Shown here: piece after piece, positions 50,653 through 58,060 of the stretch
Numbering within the stretch: position 1 is the stretch's first letter
Layout of the letters: every line of letters starts with the position of its first letter
DNA from: Lachnospiraceae bacterium
GTDB taxonomy: Bacteria; Bacillota; Clostridia; Lachnospirales; Lachnospiraceae
Direction of reading: 5' to 3'
Length of the DNA: 64,000 bases
Assembly (NCBI GenBank): GCA_024690825.1
Contig: JAILOK010000011.1
Span: 1 to 64,000 of the forward strand
Notes under the pieces: model-generated
What the model was told of the DNA's origin: nothing
Database searches by the model: none
What the model saw: only the letters and a program-made list of their open reading frames with translations
Made by a program: the position numbers and the translations under genes

Positions 50653-51825
50653 ATGGGATCTTTACTCTTGGCAGTTATATATCTGATATTCATAAGTCTG
50701 GGATTACCGGATTCGCTTTTAGGGTCCGGCTGGCCTAAGATGCAGGTTGCATTTGATGTGCCGTCTTCATATGCCGGTTATGTATCCATGACCATATCAT
50801 TTATGACGATCATCTCAGCACTTTTAAGTCCCGGGCTTATAAAGAAATTTCATACGAAATGGATAGTGACCGTTTCAATCTTTCTGACAATACTCGGACT
50901 TTTGGGCTTTTCTGTATCAAAAGAATACTGGATGCTGTTTCTGATCGCTGTTCCATACGGACTGGGCGCAGGCTCGATCGATGCATCGGTAAATCATTAT
51001 GTGGCAAATCATTATTCGAGTTCCGCAATGAATTTTCTGCATTGCTTCTATGGTGTTGGGGCCGTAATAAGTCCGTATATCATGTCGCTTGCATTGAGCA
51101 GAGCGAGATGGAATGAGGGATACCGCTGGACAGCATTTGTTCAGATGGGAATCCTGCTTGTAGTTATTATTTCTCTCCCGTTGTGGAAAAAGACGGAAAA
51201 TGCAGCCGAAGAGGAAGAGATCAGGGACAGCGCAGGGATAAAGGAAACCTTAAAGGTTCCCGGAGTAATTCTTACACTGATCGCCTTTTACGCATACTGT
51301 TCGGGTGAAGCAACATGTTTTTTGTGGACCCCGAGTTTTTTTGCAGGCACTAAGGAGGGACTTTCAGACGAACTGATCGCATCATTCGGATCGCTTATCT
51401 TTGGCGGTCTGATGCTTGGAAGGCTGATCTCCGGATTCATATCGAATAAGCTTGGAGACAAACTGCTCATCAGACTTGGAATAGCTGTCGAACTGATCGG
51501 TATCATAATGGTATTTATTCCGGGTACTCATTATATGGTTGCAGCTGCAGGATTTGTTATAATCGGTACCGGAATGGGACCGATATACCCTGCGATCCAA
51601 CATATGGCGCCTGAAAACTTCGGAAAGAAGTATTCTGCAGCAGTGATAGGGTTGCAGATGGCATCGGCATATGTCGGCAGTACCTTTATGCCGATGATTT
51701 TCGGTATACTGCAGCAGCAGATCGGGATCGCAGTCATGCCTGTGTATCTTTTGATATTTGCCATACTTAATATCGGATTGCTGGAACTGGCTTATCGACA
51801 GACAGACTCAAAGCGGTCCGGGTAA
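50653..51825 (+). CDS. MFS transporter
   Basis: 390 residues with 12 hydrophobic segments. N-terminal ISLGLPDSLLGSGWP, the middle GAGSIDASVNHYV, and FIIGTGMGPIYPAIQHMAPE fit the sugar-type FucP/YbjJ branch. The substrate is unknown. An AT-rich repeat (TAAACCACCGGTTTA) follows its stop. Confidence 0.9.
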   Translation: MGSLLLAVIYLIFISLGLPDSLLGSGWPKMQVAFDVPSSYAGYVSMTISFMTIISALLSPGLIKKFHTKWIVTVSIFLTILGLLGFSVSKEYWMLFLIAVPYGLGAGSIDASVNHYVANHYSSSAMNFLHCFYGVGAVISPYIMSLALSRARWNEGYRWTAFVQMGILLVVIISLPLWKKTENAAEEEEIRDSAGIKETLKVPGVILTLIAFYAYCSGEATCFLWTPSFFAGTKEGLSDELIASFGSLIFGGLMLGRLISGFISNKLGDKLLIRLGIAVELIGIIMVFIPGTHYMVAAAGFVIIGTGMGPIYPAIQHMAPENFGKKYSAAVIGLQMASAYVGSTFMPMIFGILQQQIGIAVMPVYLLIFAILNIGLLELAYRQTDSKRSG

Positions 51826-51918
51826 AGGAGAAATAAAAAAATTAAACCACCGGTTTATTGATTTTAAAATTCAGCCGATATAGAATGAGACAGTAAACAG
51901 TTTATAGAACTGACAAAA

Positions 51919-51994
51919 AGAATCGATATTACGAGATCAGAGAACGGGAGTATTGCGCCCAAATCTCTTGAATCTTGATATCGGTTCTTTTTTT
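51919..51994 (+). terminator. Terminator upstream of the structured RNA
   Basis: AGAATCGATAT (51919-51929) pairs with ATATCGGTTCT (51978-51988), 11 bp with one G-U, followed by TTTTTT. The ~48-base internal part contains further short pairings. Confidence 0.7.
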
Positions 51995-52016
51995 GTACCT
52001 TGAAAACCGCATATCG

Positions 52017-52103
52017 CTCTCCCTCACAGGAGAAACCCGGGGAAGCATCCGCGAAGACCCATCGCAGCAACGATGGCGAGCGTGCCAAGGGTAAGCAGGA
52101 GAG
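52017..52103 (+). ncRNA. Candidate structured RNA in the island leader
   Basis: Four nested pairings can be seen: CTCTCC (52017) with GGAGAG (52098), ACCC (~52035) with GGGT (~52089), GCAT (~52045) with GTGC (~52082), and CCATCG with CGATGG around a CAGCAA loop. A boxA-like ACCTTGAAAAC lies just upstream. The structure ends shortly before a 185-codon gene with its own ribosome site. No named class was recognised. Confidence 0.55.
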
Positions 52104-52153
52104 AGGAATTTTTAGTATCTGTTTACTGTTTATAGATGAAAGGAGACTTAACC

Positions 52154-52693
52154 ATGAACATGAACAATACAATGACAAAGGAGTATAAGGAAGTATATTT
52201 CGACAGGAACGGACGGGAACACGATCGTTTCTATAAAAATCCGCTTGCCGGGTTATTTCAGCGTGAGTACGCGCTCTACCTTACTGCAGCAAATCTGTTT
52301 GAATCTGTAAGATGCAGATCCATGTGCATCGACACCATGAAACTTTACTTTATGGAGCTTGCTCATAAAGAAAAAGATTCAGATGCCGGGAATAAGAACA
52401 GGAACACGCAGGAGGATCTGCTGTCTGAGATGGAACGGCTTGTTAACAGAGATGTGATAGGACATATCACCTTCCCGATGATGCACATATGTGCCGCAGA
52501 AGCGAAGACAGTTCTTGAAGAGGACGGTTCCCACGGCTTTATCTTTACGGACGGCATATACGGATTCAAGCTTCATCTTGATAATCCGGGGAAAGGACAT
52601 CCGAGGAAGATAGAGGTTACTGACCTCTGCAAAAAGAAACTGATTTCCGGCAACAGGGAGATCAGAGATGCTGCGCCGGTGAGCGCAGCATGA
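52154..52693 (+). CDS. Hypothetical protein of the island
   Basis: 179 residues. Helical N-terminus (LAGLFQREYALYLTAANLFESV), then a mixed region ending in FIFTDGIYGFKLHLDN. No known domain. The ATG at 52154 follows AAAGGAGAC. Follows the structured RNA, so perhaps regulated by it. Confidence 0.65.
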   Translation: MNMNNTMTKEYKEVYFDRNGREHDRFYKNPLAGLFQREYALYLTAANLFESVRCRSMCIDTMKLYFMELAHKEKDSDAGNKNRNTQEDLLSEMERLVNRDVIGHITFPMMHICAAEAKTVLEEDGSHGFIFTDGIYGFKLHLDNPGKGHPRKIEVTDLCKKKLISGNREIRDAAPVSAA

Positions 52694-52740
52694 TACCGGT
52701 CATTACTTATAAAAACTGTTTCGGACGAGGAGGTGATCAA

Positions 52741-52983
52741 ATGCGTAGAACACTGGATCTGGACAGTACCTGTTATCATATAAAGACAATATGTGATGAA
52801 AAAGGGGTAACTGTAGAATTCATTGTTGGAGAAATGAATGTTTCCAAACAGGCGGTTTACTCATGGTTTTCAGGAAAGAAGATGCCTTCTATCGATCATT
52901 TGATCGAACTGGCAGACATACTTAATGCGTCAGTCGATGAACTTCTTGTAACGAGATCTTATGCTCCGGAAGGCATCTGTTAA
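52741..52983 (+). CDS. XRE/Cro HTH protein
   Basis: 80 residues, a single helix-turn-helix: CYHIKTICDEKGVTVEFI, VSKQAVYSWFSGKKMPSI, LADILNASVDELL. Typical small repressor of mobile elements. The ATG at 52741 follows CGAGGAGGTGATC. Confidence 0.85.
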   Translation: MRRTLDLDSTCYHIKTICDEKGVTVEFIVGEMNVSKQAVYSWFSGKKMPSIDHLIELADILNASVDELLVTRSYAPEGIC

Positions 52984-53061
52984 GCCGCCGGTTGATTGAA
53001 TGAAACCGGATGCATCTATATAATCTATGTATGAAATCATATAGTTGAGGAGGGATGAATC

Positions 53062-53526
53062 ATGAGTGAAAACAAATACTACATCCTGACACAACCCTCA
53101 TGCAGAGGAATGGAAAGTGATTCGGACTATGCTTTGGTAACAGAAGAGAATCTGAAAAAGATAATGTCAGAAGAAGAAATAGAAAAGGGACTTAAGGAAT
53201 GTAATACATATGATGAAGTTCCTGATCTTATAGAGTTTGGAGCAATGAATGCTCCATCTATATCTGCGTTGTTTGTTTCTGAAAAATATGAACATCAGCA
53301 GGAGATCATAGATTACCTTGAAAATGGAAGGATCGTTCTTGCAGCTCCAGGTTTAGAGATTGATGAGTTTACCGGTGAAACTATTATGCCAAGACATACA
53401 AAAACAATTCTGACTGATGGAGTTTATTCATGGAGTGGATCGCTTCCATACTATGTTGAAAAATATAATGTCAGGCTGCCGCTGGAAATAGAAGACTGGA
53501 TTTTAAGCCAATACAGTAAAGAATAA
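53062..53526 (+). CDS. Hypothetical protein
   Basis: 154 residues. Contains SISALFVSEKYEHQQEII, VLAAPGLEIDEFTG, then TDGVYSWSGSLPYYVEKYNV, a late segment common in uncharacterised clostridial proteins. No catalytic motif. The start follows GAGGAGGGATG. Confidence 0.7.
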   Translation: MSENKYYILTQPSCRGMESDSDYALVTEENLKKIMSEEEIEKGLKECNTYDEVPDLIEFGAMNAPSISALFVSEKYEHQQEIIDYLENGRIVLAAPGLEIDEFTGETIMPRHTKTILTDGVYSWSGSLPYYVEKYNVRLPLEIEDWILSQYSKE

Positions 53527-53606
53527 ACCAGATTAAAGAGCAAAAAAATGAGCAGATATAAAAGAGTTGAGATGGAGTGAAGGTGTGGATGGAGAGAGGG
53601 ATTTCA

Positions 53607-53828
53607 ATGGAAACAGAGGAAAACATCACTTTCAAGATAACAGGGAATGACATGAGAAATCTCAGGAAATTTCGAAAGCAGCACAAAAACTGCCCTCAGG
53701 TAACGGCATGTGATCAGTTTAATTATTCATTCACACCTACCGGACTGGGACTCGCTATATCTGTGAAGTGCTCCTGTGGACAGGAACTTATGCTAGGAGA
53801 CTTCATGGATTACGATTCCGGAAAATAG
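53607..53828 (+). CDS. Small Cys-rich hypothetical protein
   Basis: 73 residues ending in FTPTGLGLAISVKCSCGQELMLGDF. The CxC motif with an upstream CPQVTAC suggests a zinc site. Members occur widely in clostridia without known function. The ATG at 53607 follows GGAGAGAGG. Confidence 0.65.
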   Translation: METEENITFKITGNDMRNLRKFRKQHKNCPQVTACDQFNYSFTPTGLGLAISVKCSCGQELMLGDFMDYDSGK

Positions 53829-53906
53829 GAACACCTTTCCGAAAAGGGAGTAATAAAAAATGATAATATAAACTATGTTTCTTAGAACAATAAAGGAATA
53901 TCACCA

Positions 53907-53990
53907 GTGAGAATTGTGTTTTTGGATGTGGACAGAGTTCTGAACTGTCTGTCCACAAAGGAAGGATATAAAAAATGGATAATAATATAA
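53907..53990 (+). pseudogene. HAD-domain N-terminal remnant
   Basis: Reads VRIVFLDVDRVLN, the start of a HAD phosphatase (FLDVDGVLN), but the Gly after the second Asp is Arg and the frame stops after 27 codons, overlapping the kptA start. A relic, or a leader peptide by chance. Confidence 0.5.
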
Positions 53991-54529
53991 GGATGGGAAA
54001 GTATGTATCGATGCTGCTTCGGCATCATCCTGAGGAGGCGGGGATCATCCTTGATGAACATGGCTGGACTGATGTAGATGATCTGATAGAAAAAGTGCAG
54101 CCCAGGTATCCGCTTACATTAGAATTATTACAGGAACTTGCTTACGGTAAAGACAAGCAGCGGTATGAGTTCAGTGACGATGGCAAAAAAGTAAGGGCTG
54201 TTCACGGGCATTCAGTAGAGGTTGATCTGGGTTATGAGGAAAAACAGCCGCCGTCGGTTCTATATCACGGATCAGCCACAAAATTCAGTGAATCTATCGG
54301 GCAGAAAGGACTTCTGAAGCAGAACCGTCAGTTTGTACATTTATCTGAAAATATCGAGCAGGCAAGGAGTGTTGGAAGGCGTCACGGCAAATTGATCCTT
54401 TATGGAATAAAAGCGGATGAAATGTATAAGGATGGGCATAAGTTCTATCGTTCAACAAGCGGGGTATGGCTCACGGATCATGTTTCCGTACAGTATCTCT
54501 GGATAATCCGGGAAGGAAGATCAATATGA
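53975..54529 (+). CDS. kptA: RNA 2'-phosphotransferase (Tpt1/KptA)
   Basis: 184 residues. Known to remove an internal RNA 2'-phosphate by transferring it to NAD+ via ADP-ribosylated RNA. Seen: MGKYVSMLLRHHPEEAGI, RYEFSDDGKKVRAVHGHS, PSVLYHGSATKF and FVHLSENIEQAR, covering the NAD and RNA sites. In eukaryotes it works after tRNA splicing, so a bacterial copy has another role, perhaps RNA repair or detoxifying NAD-linked damage. The ATG at 53975 follows GAAGGATA. Confidence 0.93.
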   Translation: MDNNIRMGKYVSMLLRHHPEEAGIILDEHGWTDVDDLIEKVQPRYPLTLELLQELAYGKDKQRYEFSDDGKKVRAVHGHSVEVDLGYEEKQPPSVLYHGSATKFSESIGQKGLLKQNRQFVHLSENIEQARSVGRRHGKLILYGIKADEMYKDGHKFYRSTSGVWLTDHVSVQYLWIIREGRSI

Positions 54530-54798
54530 AGAAGAAACCCCAACAGGTAAAACGAACAGAGTATATCAGACCCTGCAGAGAAGTAATATGTCCCTTCTGC
54601 GACCACAGATTCATGTGGCTGGGTTCTCCGGAATCACCCCAACCGACATATTATTATCGAAATAGAGAAACAGGAGAGGGTGTCTATGATGCAGTATGTC
54701 CTGAATGCGGTGAAGAGATTATTCTCGAACCGCATGTTTTGCTGGGGGAAGCACCGTATGAGGATAAGTATGAGAAGATTGGGATCAGGGGAATCTGA
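54526..54798 (+). CDS. Zinc-ribbon protein after kptA
   Basis: 90 residues with CPFCDHRFMWLG and CPECGEEI, a two-pair zinc ribbon, and a basic N-terminus. Overlaps the kptA stop by 4 bases (ATGA), so is cotranslated, and converges on the TraG-like gene (end overlap of 14 bases). Function unknown. Confidence 0.8.
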   Translation: MKKKPQQVKRTEYIRPCREVICPFCDHRFMWLGSPESPQPTYYYRNRETGEGVYDAVCPECGEEIILEPHVLLGEAPYEDKYEKIGIRGI

Positions 54799-56296
54799 TC
54801 ACCTCACATTCATTTTCAATAGTTTCCTCCGAATACGAATATGGCGGCACCTTATCTACGAGCACAGCCTTCTTTCCTCCTTCGATGAAGTATTCGCTTT
54901 TTCTGTCCATCGAAAGGATCACCTCCGGAACTCTTCCGGCCCTGGTTCCTATATATTCTGCCGAACTTAAGTCGTTACTTCCCATATATACGATATGGTC
55001 ACAATTGTTCTGGATCGTAAGACTTTTGGGGTGAGAGTATAAAGATTCAAGCTGACTTAAACTCTGTAATGAAATCGTTACCCATATGTCTCTGCTTCGG
55101 ATCACACTGATCACTTTATCAAAGTCGGGAATCGTAGTTCCGGAGGCAAAGTCGTCAAAGATGATCCTGCAGGGGACTGTGAGCTGGCCGGCGTCATTTT
55201 TGTCAGCCTCGGATACAAGTGTCTGCAGAGCCTGCGTGTAGAACAGATTGACAAGACTGTCTATGCTGTGGTCCGTATCGGATATGTTCAGGAACACCAC
55301 GGTTTTCTCTTTTCCAAGGGATTCGATCTTAAGCTCCTCTCTGGGTGGACATTCCTCTTCAGAACTGGTTTCTTTGGCATAAATATCCTCTTCAGAGCAG
55401 CTTTCTTCTTCGGGAATATCCGCTTCGGAAATTTCCGGGGTGTCCTCGATACTCTCGTCATCAAAACAGAAATCGTCGCAATCAAAGTCAGGCGGCATAA
55501 ACTCATCGATCATATCATCGTATATATCACAGTCTTCTTCCTCATCAGTCTTATTCATATTGGGATCAAAGATGTGATGCAGAACAGCCACATCAAACGG
55601 GTATAAAGCCACATTGACAAAACCAAGTATGCTTGACCATGTTTTATCTGCGTTCTGCATACCCTTTATCTGTGTATATCTGTTTGAAGTAAATGACCCC
55701 GGGTGATCCTCTATCCAGTCTATGAAAGCCGATTCTCCCATTTCCCGTGTATACGCTCTGTAAAGCCGTGATACCGTATACATATTATGATCTTCTTCGG
55801 GAAGTGCCGAAAGCGTATAGGAGATAAAGAATTCAAGGACCGCCCTTCCCGATATAGCCCAGAAGGGATCGTGTCCGTCGAGGCTGTCCGGGATAAGGCT
55901 TCTTGCTGCTTTCATGATATCTATCTCGTTATATGAACCGTCCGCATTCCTTCTAATATAATCAAGCGGGTTATATAAGCAGCTCTGTTCGGGATTAACA
56001 AAATCCAGAACCCGTACCTTGTAGCCCTTTTTCTCAAGCTCGTCTTTGAACATCCTGTAAAGCATATTTTTGCTGTCGGCCACTATCAGACTGGAATCAT
56101 TAAGTGTTTTAAGCTGTGTATATACGATCGATCCGGTTTTGCAGCTTCCTGAGGATCCTATGATGAGATCATTACAATTCAGGTGGGTGACCCGTGAATC
56201 ATTGCTGATGTAGATTCCCTTTCCGAGACATCTTTTTCCGTATCTGGGGACCTCCTTTATAACGGGTTTCTTTGTTACTGTTTTCTTTGCTGACAT
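54785..56296 (-). CDS. VirD4/TraG-like coupling-type ATPase
   Basis: 503 residues. P-loop at residues 47-54 reads GSSGSCKT, with Cys52 where the Walker A Gly should be. SLIVADSKNMLYRMFKDEL, VRVLDFVNPEQSCLYNPLDY, KTVVFLNISDTD and RIIFDDFASGTTIPDFDKVI (Walker B with DD) follow; VTISLQSLSQLESLY is typical of TraG. A central insert of ~75 residues is strongly acidic. No N-terminal membrane helices. The ATG at 56296 follows AAAGGAGCG. Four bases after ClpP. Confidence 0.85.
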   Translation of the reverse strand: MSAKKTVTKKPVIKEVPRYGKRCLGKGIYISNDSRVTHLNCNDLIIGSSGSCKTGSIVYTQLKTLNDSSLIVADSKNMLYRMFKDELEKKGYKVRVLDFVNPEQSCLYNPLDYIRRNADGSYNEIDIMKAARSLIPDSLDGHDPFWAISGRAVLEFFISYTLSALPEEDHNMYTVSRLYRAYTREMGESAFIDWIEDHPGSFTSNRYTQIKGMQNADKTWSSILGFVNVALYPFDVAVLHHIFDPNMNKTDEEEDCDIYDDMIDEFMPPDFDCDDFCFDDESIEDTPEISEADIPEEESCSEEDIYAKETSSEEECPPREELKIESLGKEKTVVFLNISDTDHSIDSLVNLFYTQALQTLVSEADKNDAGQLTVPCRIIFDDFASGTTIPDFDKVISVIRSRDIWVTISLQSLSQLESLYSHPKSLTIQNNCDHIVYMGSNDLSSAEYIGTRAGRVPEVILSMDRKSEYFIEGGKKAVLVDKVPPYSYSEETIENECEVIRFP

Positions 56297-56300
56297 ATTA

Positions 56301-56915
56301 TCACGCTCCTTTCTTTGTGATCGCACTGAATTTTTCACTATTTACAACCGCTGAAACAAGACCGAAATCTATTGCTTCCTTTGCATCAAAATAACTGTCA
56401 TGCATTGTCACTTTTGCAACCTGCTTCAATGTCTTCCCACATCTTTCCGCAATGATCGACAGCAGTCGGGCATTCGTATTCTTGAGCTGATCCAGTTCCT
56501 GTTCAATTTCGTGAGGCTTGTATCCTCCAAAGTTACGGCTGCCCCAACTGCAGTCATGTATCATTATCTTGCTGGATGGAAGCATGTAGCGGTTCTCTTT
56601 CTCGCATGCCAGCAGGATGATGCTTCCCATCGAGGCCGCAATACCGGTAACCACAGCTCTTACCGGACTCTTCATAAGCCTGATGATGTCATATACAGCC
56701 AGACCGCTTCCGACTGAACCACCGGGACTGTTGATATAGAGAGTGATAGGGGTGGTATTATCATCGCTTTCCATGTACATTAACTGCTTGATAAGCTCGT
56801 TACAGCTTTCGTCGTTAACTTCGCCGACCAGAAAGATCTTTCTTTCGCGAAGAAAGGCATCCTCTATCGGAATAGCCTGGATGCCTCTTACGCTTTCGTA
56901 AATTACATTGGACAT
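56301..56915 (-). CDS. ClpP-like serine protease, accessory paralogue
   Basis: 204 residues. Catalytic Ser95 in GIAASMGS, His120 in IMIHD and Asp173 near MHDSYFDAKEA; YINSPGGSVGSGLAVYD is the oxyanion loop. Differs from housekeeping ClpP at GIAASMGSIILLAC, as in phage and element-borne copies. It is linked to the TraG-like ATPase and the large polymerase-like gene, suggesting processing or turnover of element proteins. Confidence 0.92.
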   Translation of the reverse strand: MSNVIYESVRGIQAIPIEDAFLRERKIFLVGEVNDESCNELIKQLMYMESDDNTTPITLYINSPGGSVGSGLAVYDIIRLMKSPVRAVVTGIAASMGSIILLACEKENRYMLPSSKIMIHDCSWGSRNFGGYKPHEIEQELDQLKNTNARLLSIIAERCGKTLKQVAKVTMHDSYFDAKEAIDFGLVSAVVNSEKFSAITKKGA

Positions 56916-56970
56916 AATGACTCCTTTCTTCGCCGAAGGGCGATAAAAAAGTATTTGTTAACGGTTGCTT

Positions 56971-57798
56971 TTACTGCCGGATGATGCCGCCATGCTCATA
57001 ACATGTCTCGAAATCGATCTTTACAGGGTTATTAAATGGCTTGTCAATGTATCTGGTGACGATTTCCTGAAATCTTTCTCTGTCCGAACATATAAGAGGT
57101 GTTCTTACTGCATCCATAAAAAATCTGTTCAGCAGATCGTAGCTTTCTATTATTTCCGAAGCGTATATCTCAAGCGGTTTTGTCGGACAGCCCCAGCCTC
57201 TCCCACAAACAGCGAGTGCACCTGAAATAACATCACCCAGAGTTGCTTCATTTTCAGAAACAGCACCGGTCTGTGAAAGGTCACTTAGATACCGGCCGGT
57301 TTTATGTTTGAATTCATCGACTTTATGCAGTATGTTGCGGCAGATAGAAAAAGGAACCAGTTCATTTCTGTATTCCTCTTCAACCTTTTTCTTAAGATAT
57401 TCAACATAAGCAGAAAGTCTGATCCGTGTAAATTCCTTTATGCGTATATCTTTTTTTGAAAAAATACTGATCAACAGCGCCATCACATAACTGTGTCCCG
57501 CAGAATTGAATTTCCTGTTTAATCCCTTTCTGTCAGCATCAGGAGGATCAAAAAAGTGATTTCCCGGTTCATATCCGATCAGTATTAAAACATCCTCGAC
57601 GGATAATTTTCTCATGTCCGGATCGATCTTAAATCCGTAGCACAGATTGTCACGCAGAAACCTGTATCTGACCTCATCTTTTTCAAAATAGGAAAAAGGA
57701 AGGGAAAACAGATAGTTGATAATCCTTTCAATATGATCATGGTCTGTAATACAGGTCGCTGCCGCCATATTTTCAAGCTTTTCCAGTTCTTTGCTCAT
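56971..57798 (-). CDS. Hypothetical protein of the polymerase operon
   Basis: 275 residues, mostly helical: YLFSLPFSYFEKDEVRYRFL, YVEYLKKKVEEEYRNEL, and a C-terminal RGWGCPTKPLEIYASEIIE. No catalytic motif. The ATG at 57798 follows GGAAAGGACAC; the ATG at 57828 has none. 55 bases before ClpP in the operon. Confidence 0.7.
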   Translation of the reverse strand: MSKELEKLENMAAATCITDHDHIERIINYLFSLPFSYFEKDEVRYRFLRDNLCYGFKIDPDMRKLSVEDVLILIGYEPGNHFFDPPDADRKGLNRKFNSAGHSYVMALLISIFSKKDIRIKEFTRIRLSAYVEYLKKKVEEEYRNELVPFSICRNILHKVDEFKHKTGRYLSDLSQTGAVSENEATLGDVISGALAVCGRGWGCPTKPLEIYASEIIESYDLLNRFFMDAVRTPLICSDRERFQEIVTRYIDKPFNNPVKIDFETCYEHGGIIRQ

Positions 57799-57858
57799 AG
57801 TGTCCTTTCCGCATGTCTGTACATGCAATGACCAGTTAACAGTTACTGCCGGATATCC

Positions 57859-57906
57859 TTATCCAAATGTCCGTCTTATTAGGAGTTCAGAAATTGTTAT
57901 GTTCAT
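57859..57906 (-). CDS. 15-residue leader ORF
   Basis: Minus-strand ORF (MNITISELLIRRTFG) with a very strong AAAGGAGG site, between the terminator at 57926 and the helical protein gene at 57798. Likely a leader peptide or a spacer ORF. Confidence 0.4.
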   Translation of the reverse strand: MNITISELLIRRTFG

Positions 57907-57924
57907 GGTAGCCTCCTTTCTTTG

Positions 57925-57963
57925 AGGAAAAAATGAGGCCGTCCGATTTTGGTCAGGCGGCCT
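57925..57963 (-). terminator. Terminator after the polymerase-like gene
   Basis: AGGCCGCC pairs with GGACGGCCT (minus strand) around TGACCAAAATC, followed by CATTTTTT. It lies about 100 bases after the stop of the 1230-residue gene, so genes after it need read-through or another promoter. Confidence 0.7.
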
Positions 57964-58060
57964 GCATATAATTTATCAGTATCCATAAGCATTTTTTGAG
58001 TTGATGTATTTTCCCCGAATTTACGGGCTTTTTCCTTTTTTATGACATTTTTATTCTCAC

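Noticed and set aside
54785-56296. The TraG-like gene as proof of a conjugative element
   Set aside because: No relaxase, type IV secretion genes, integrase or attachment sites are seen; the P-loop is altered.
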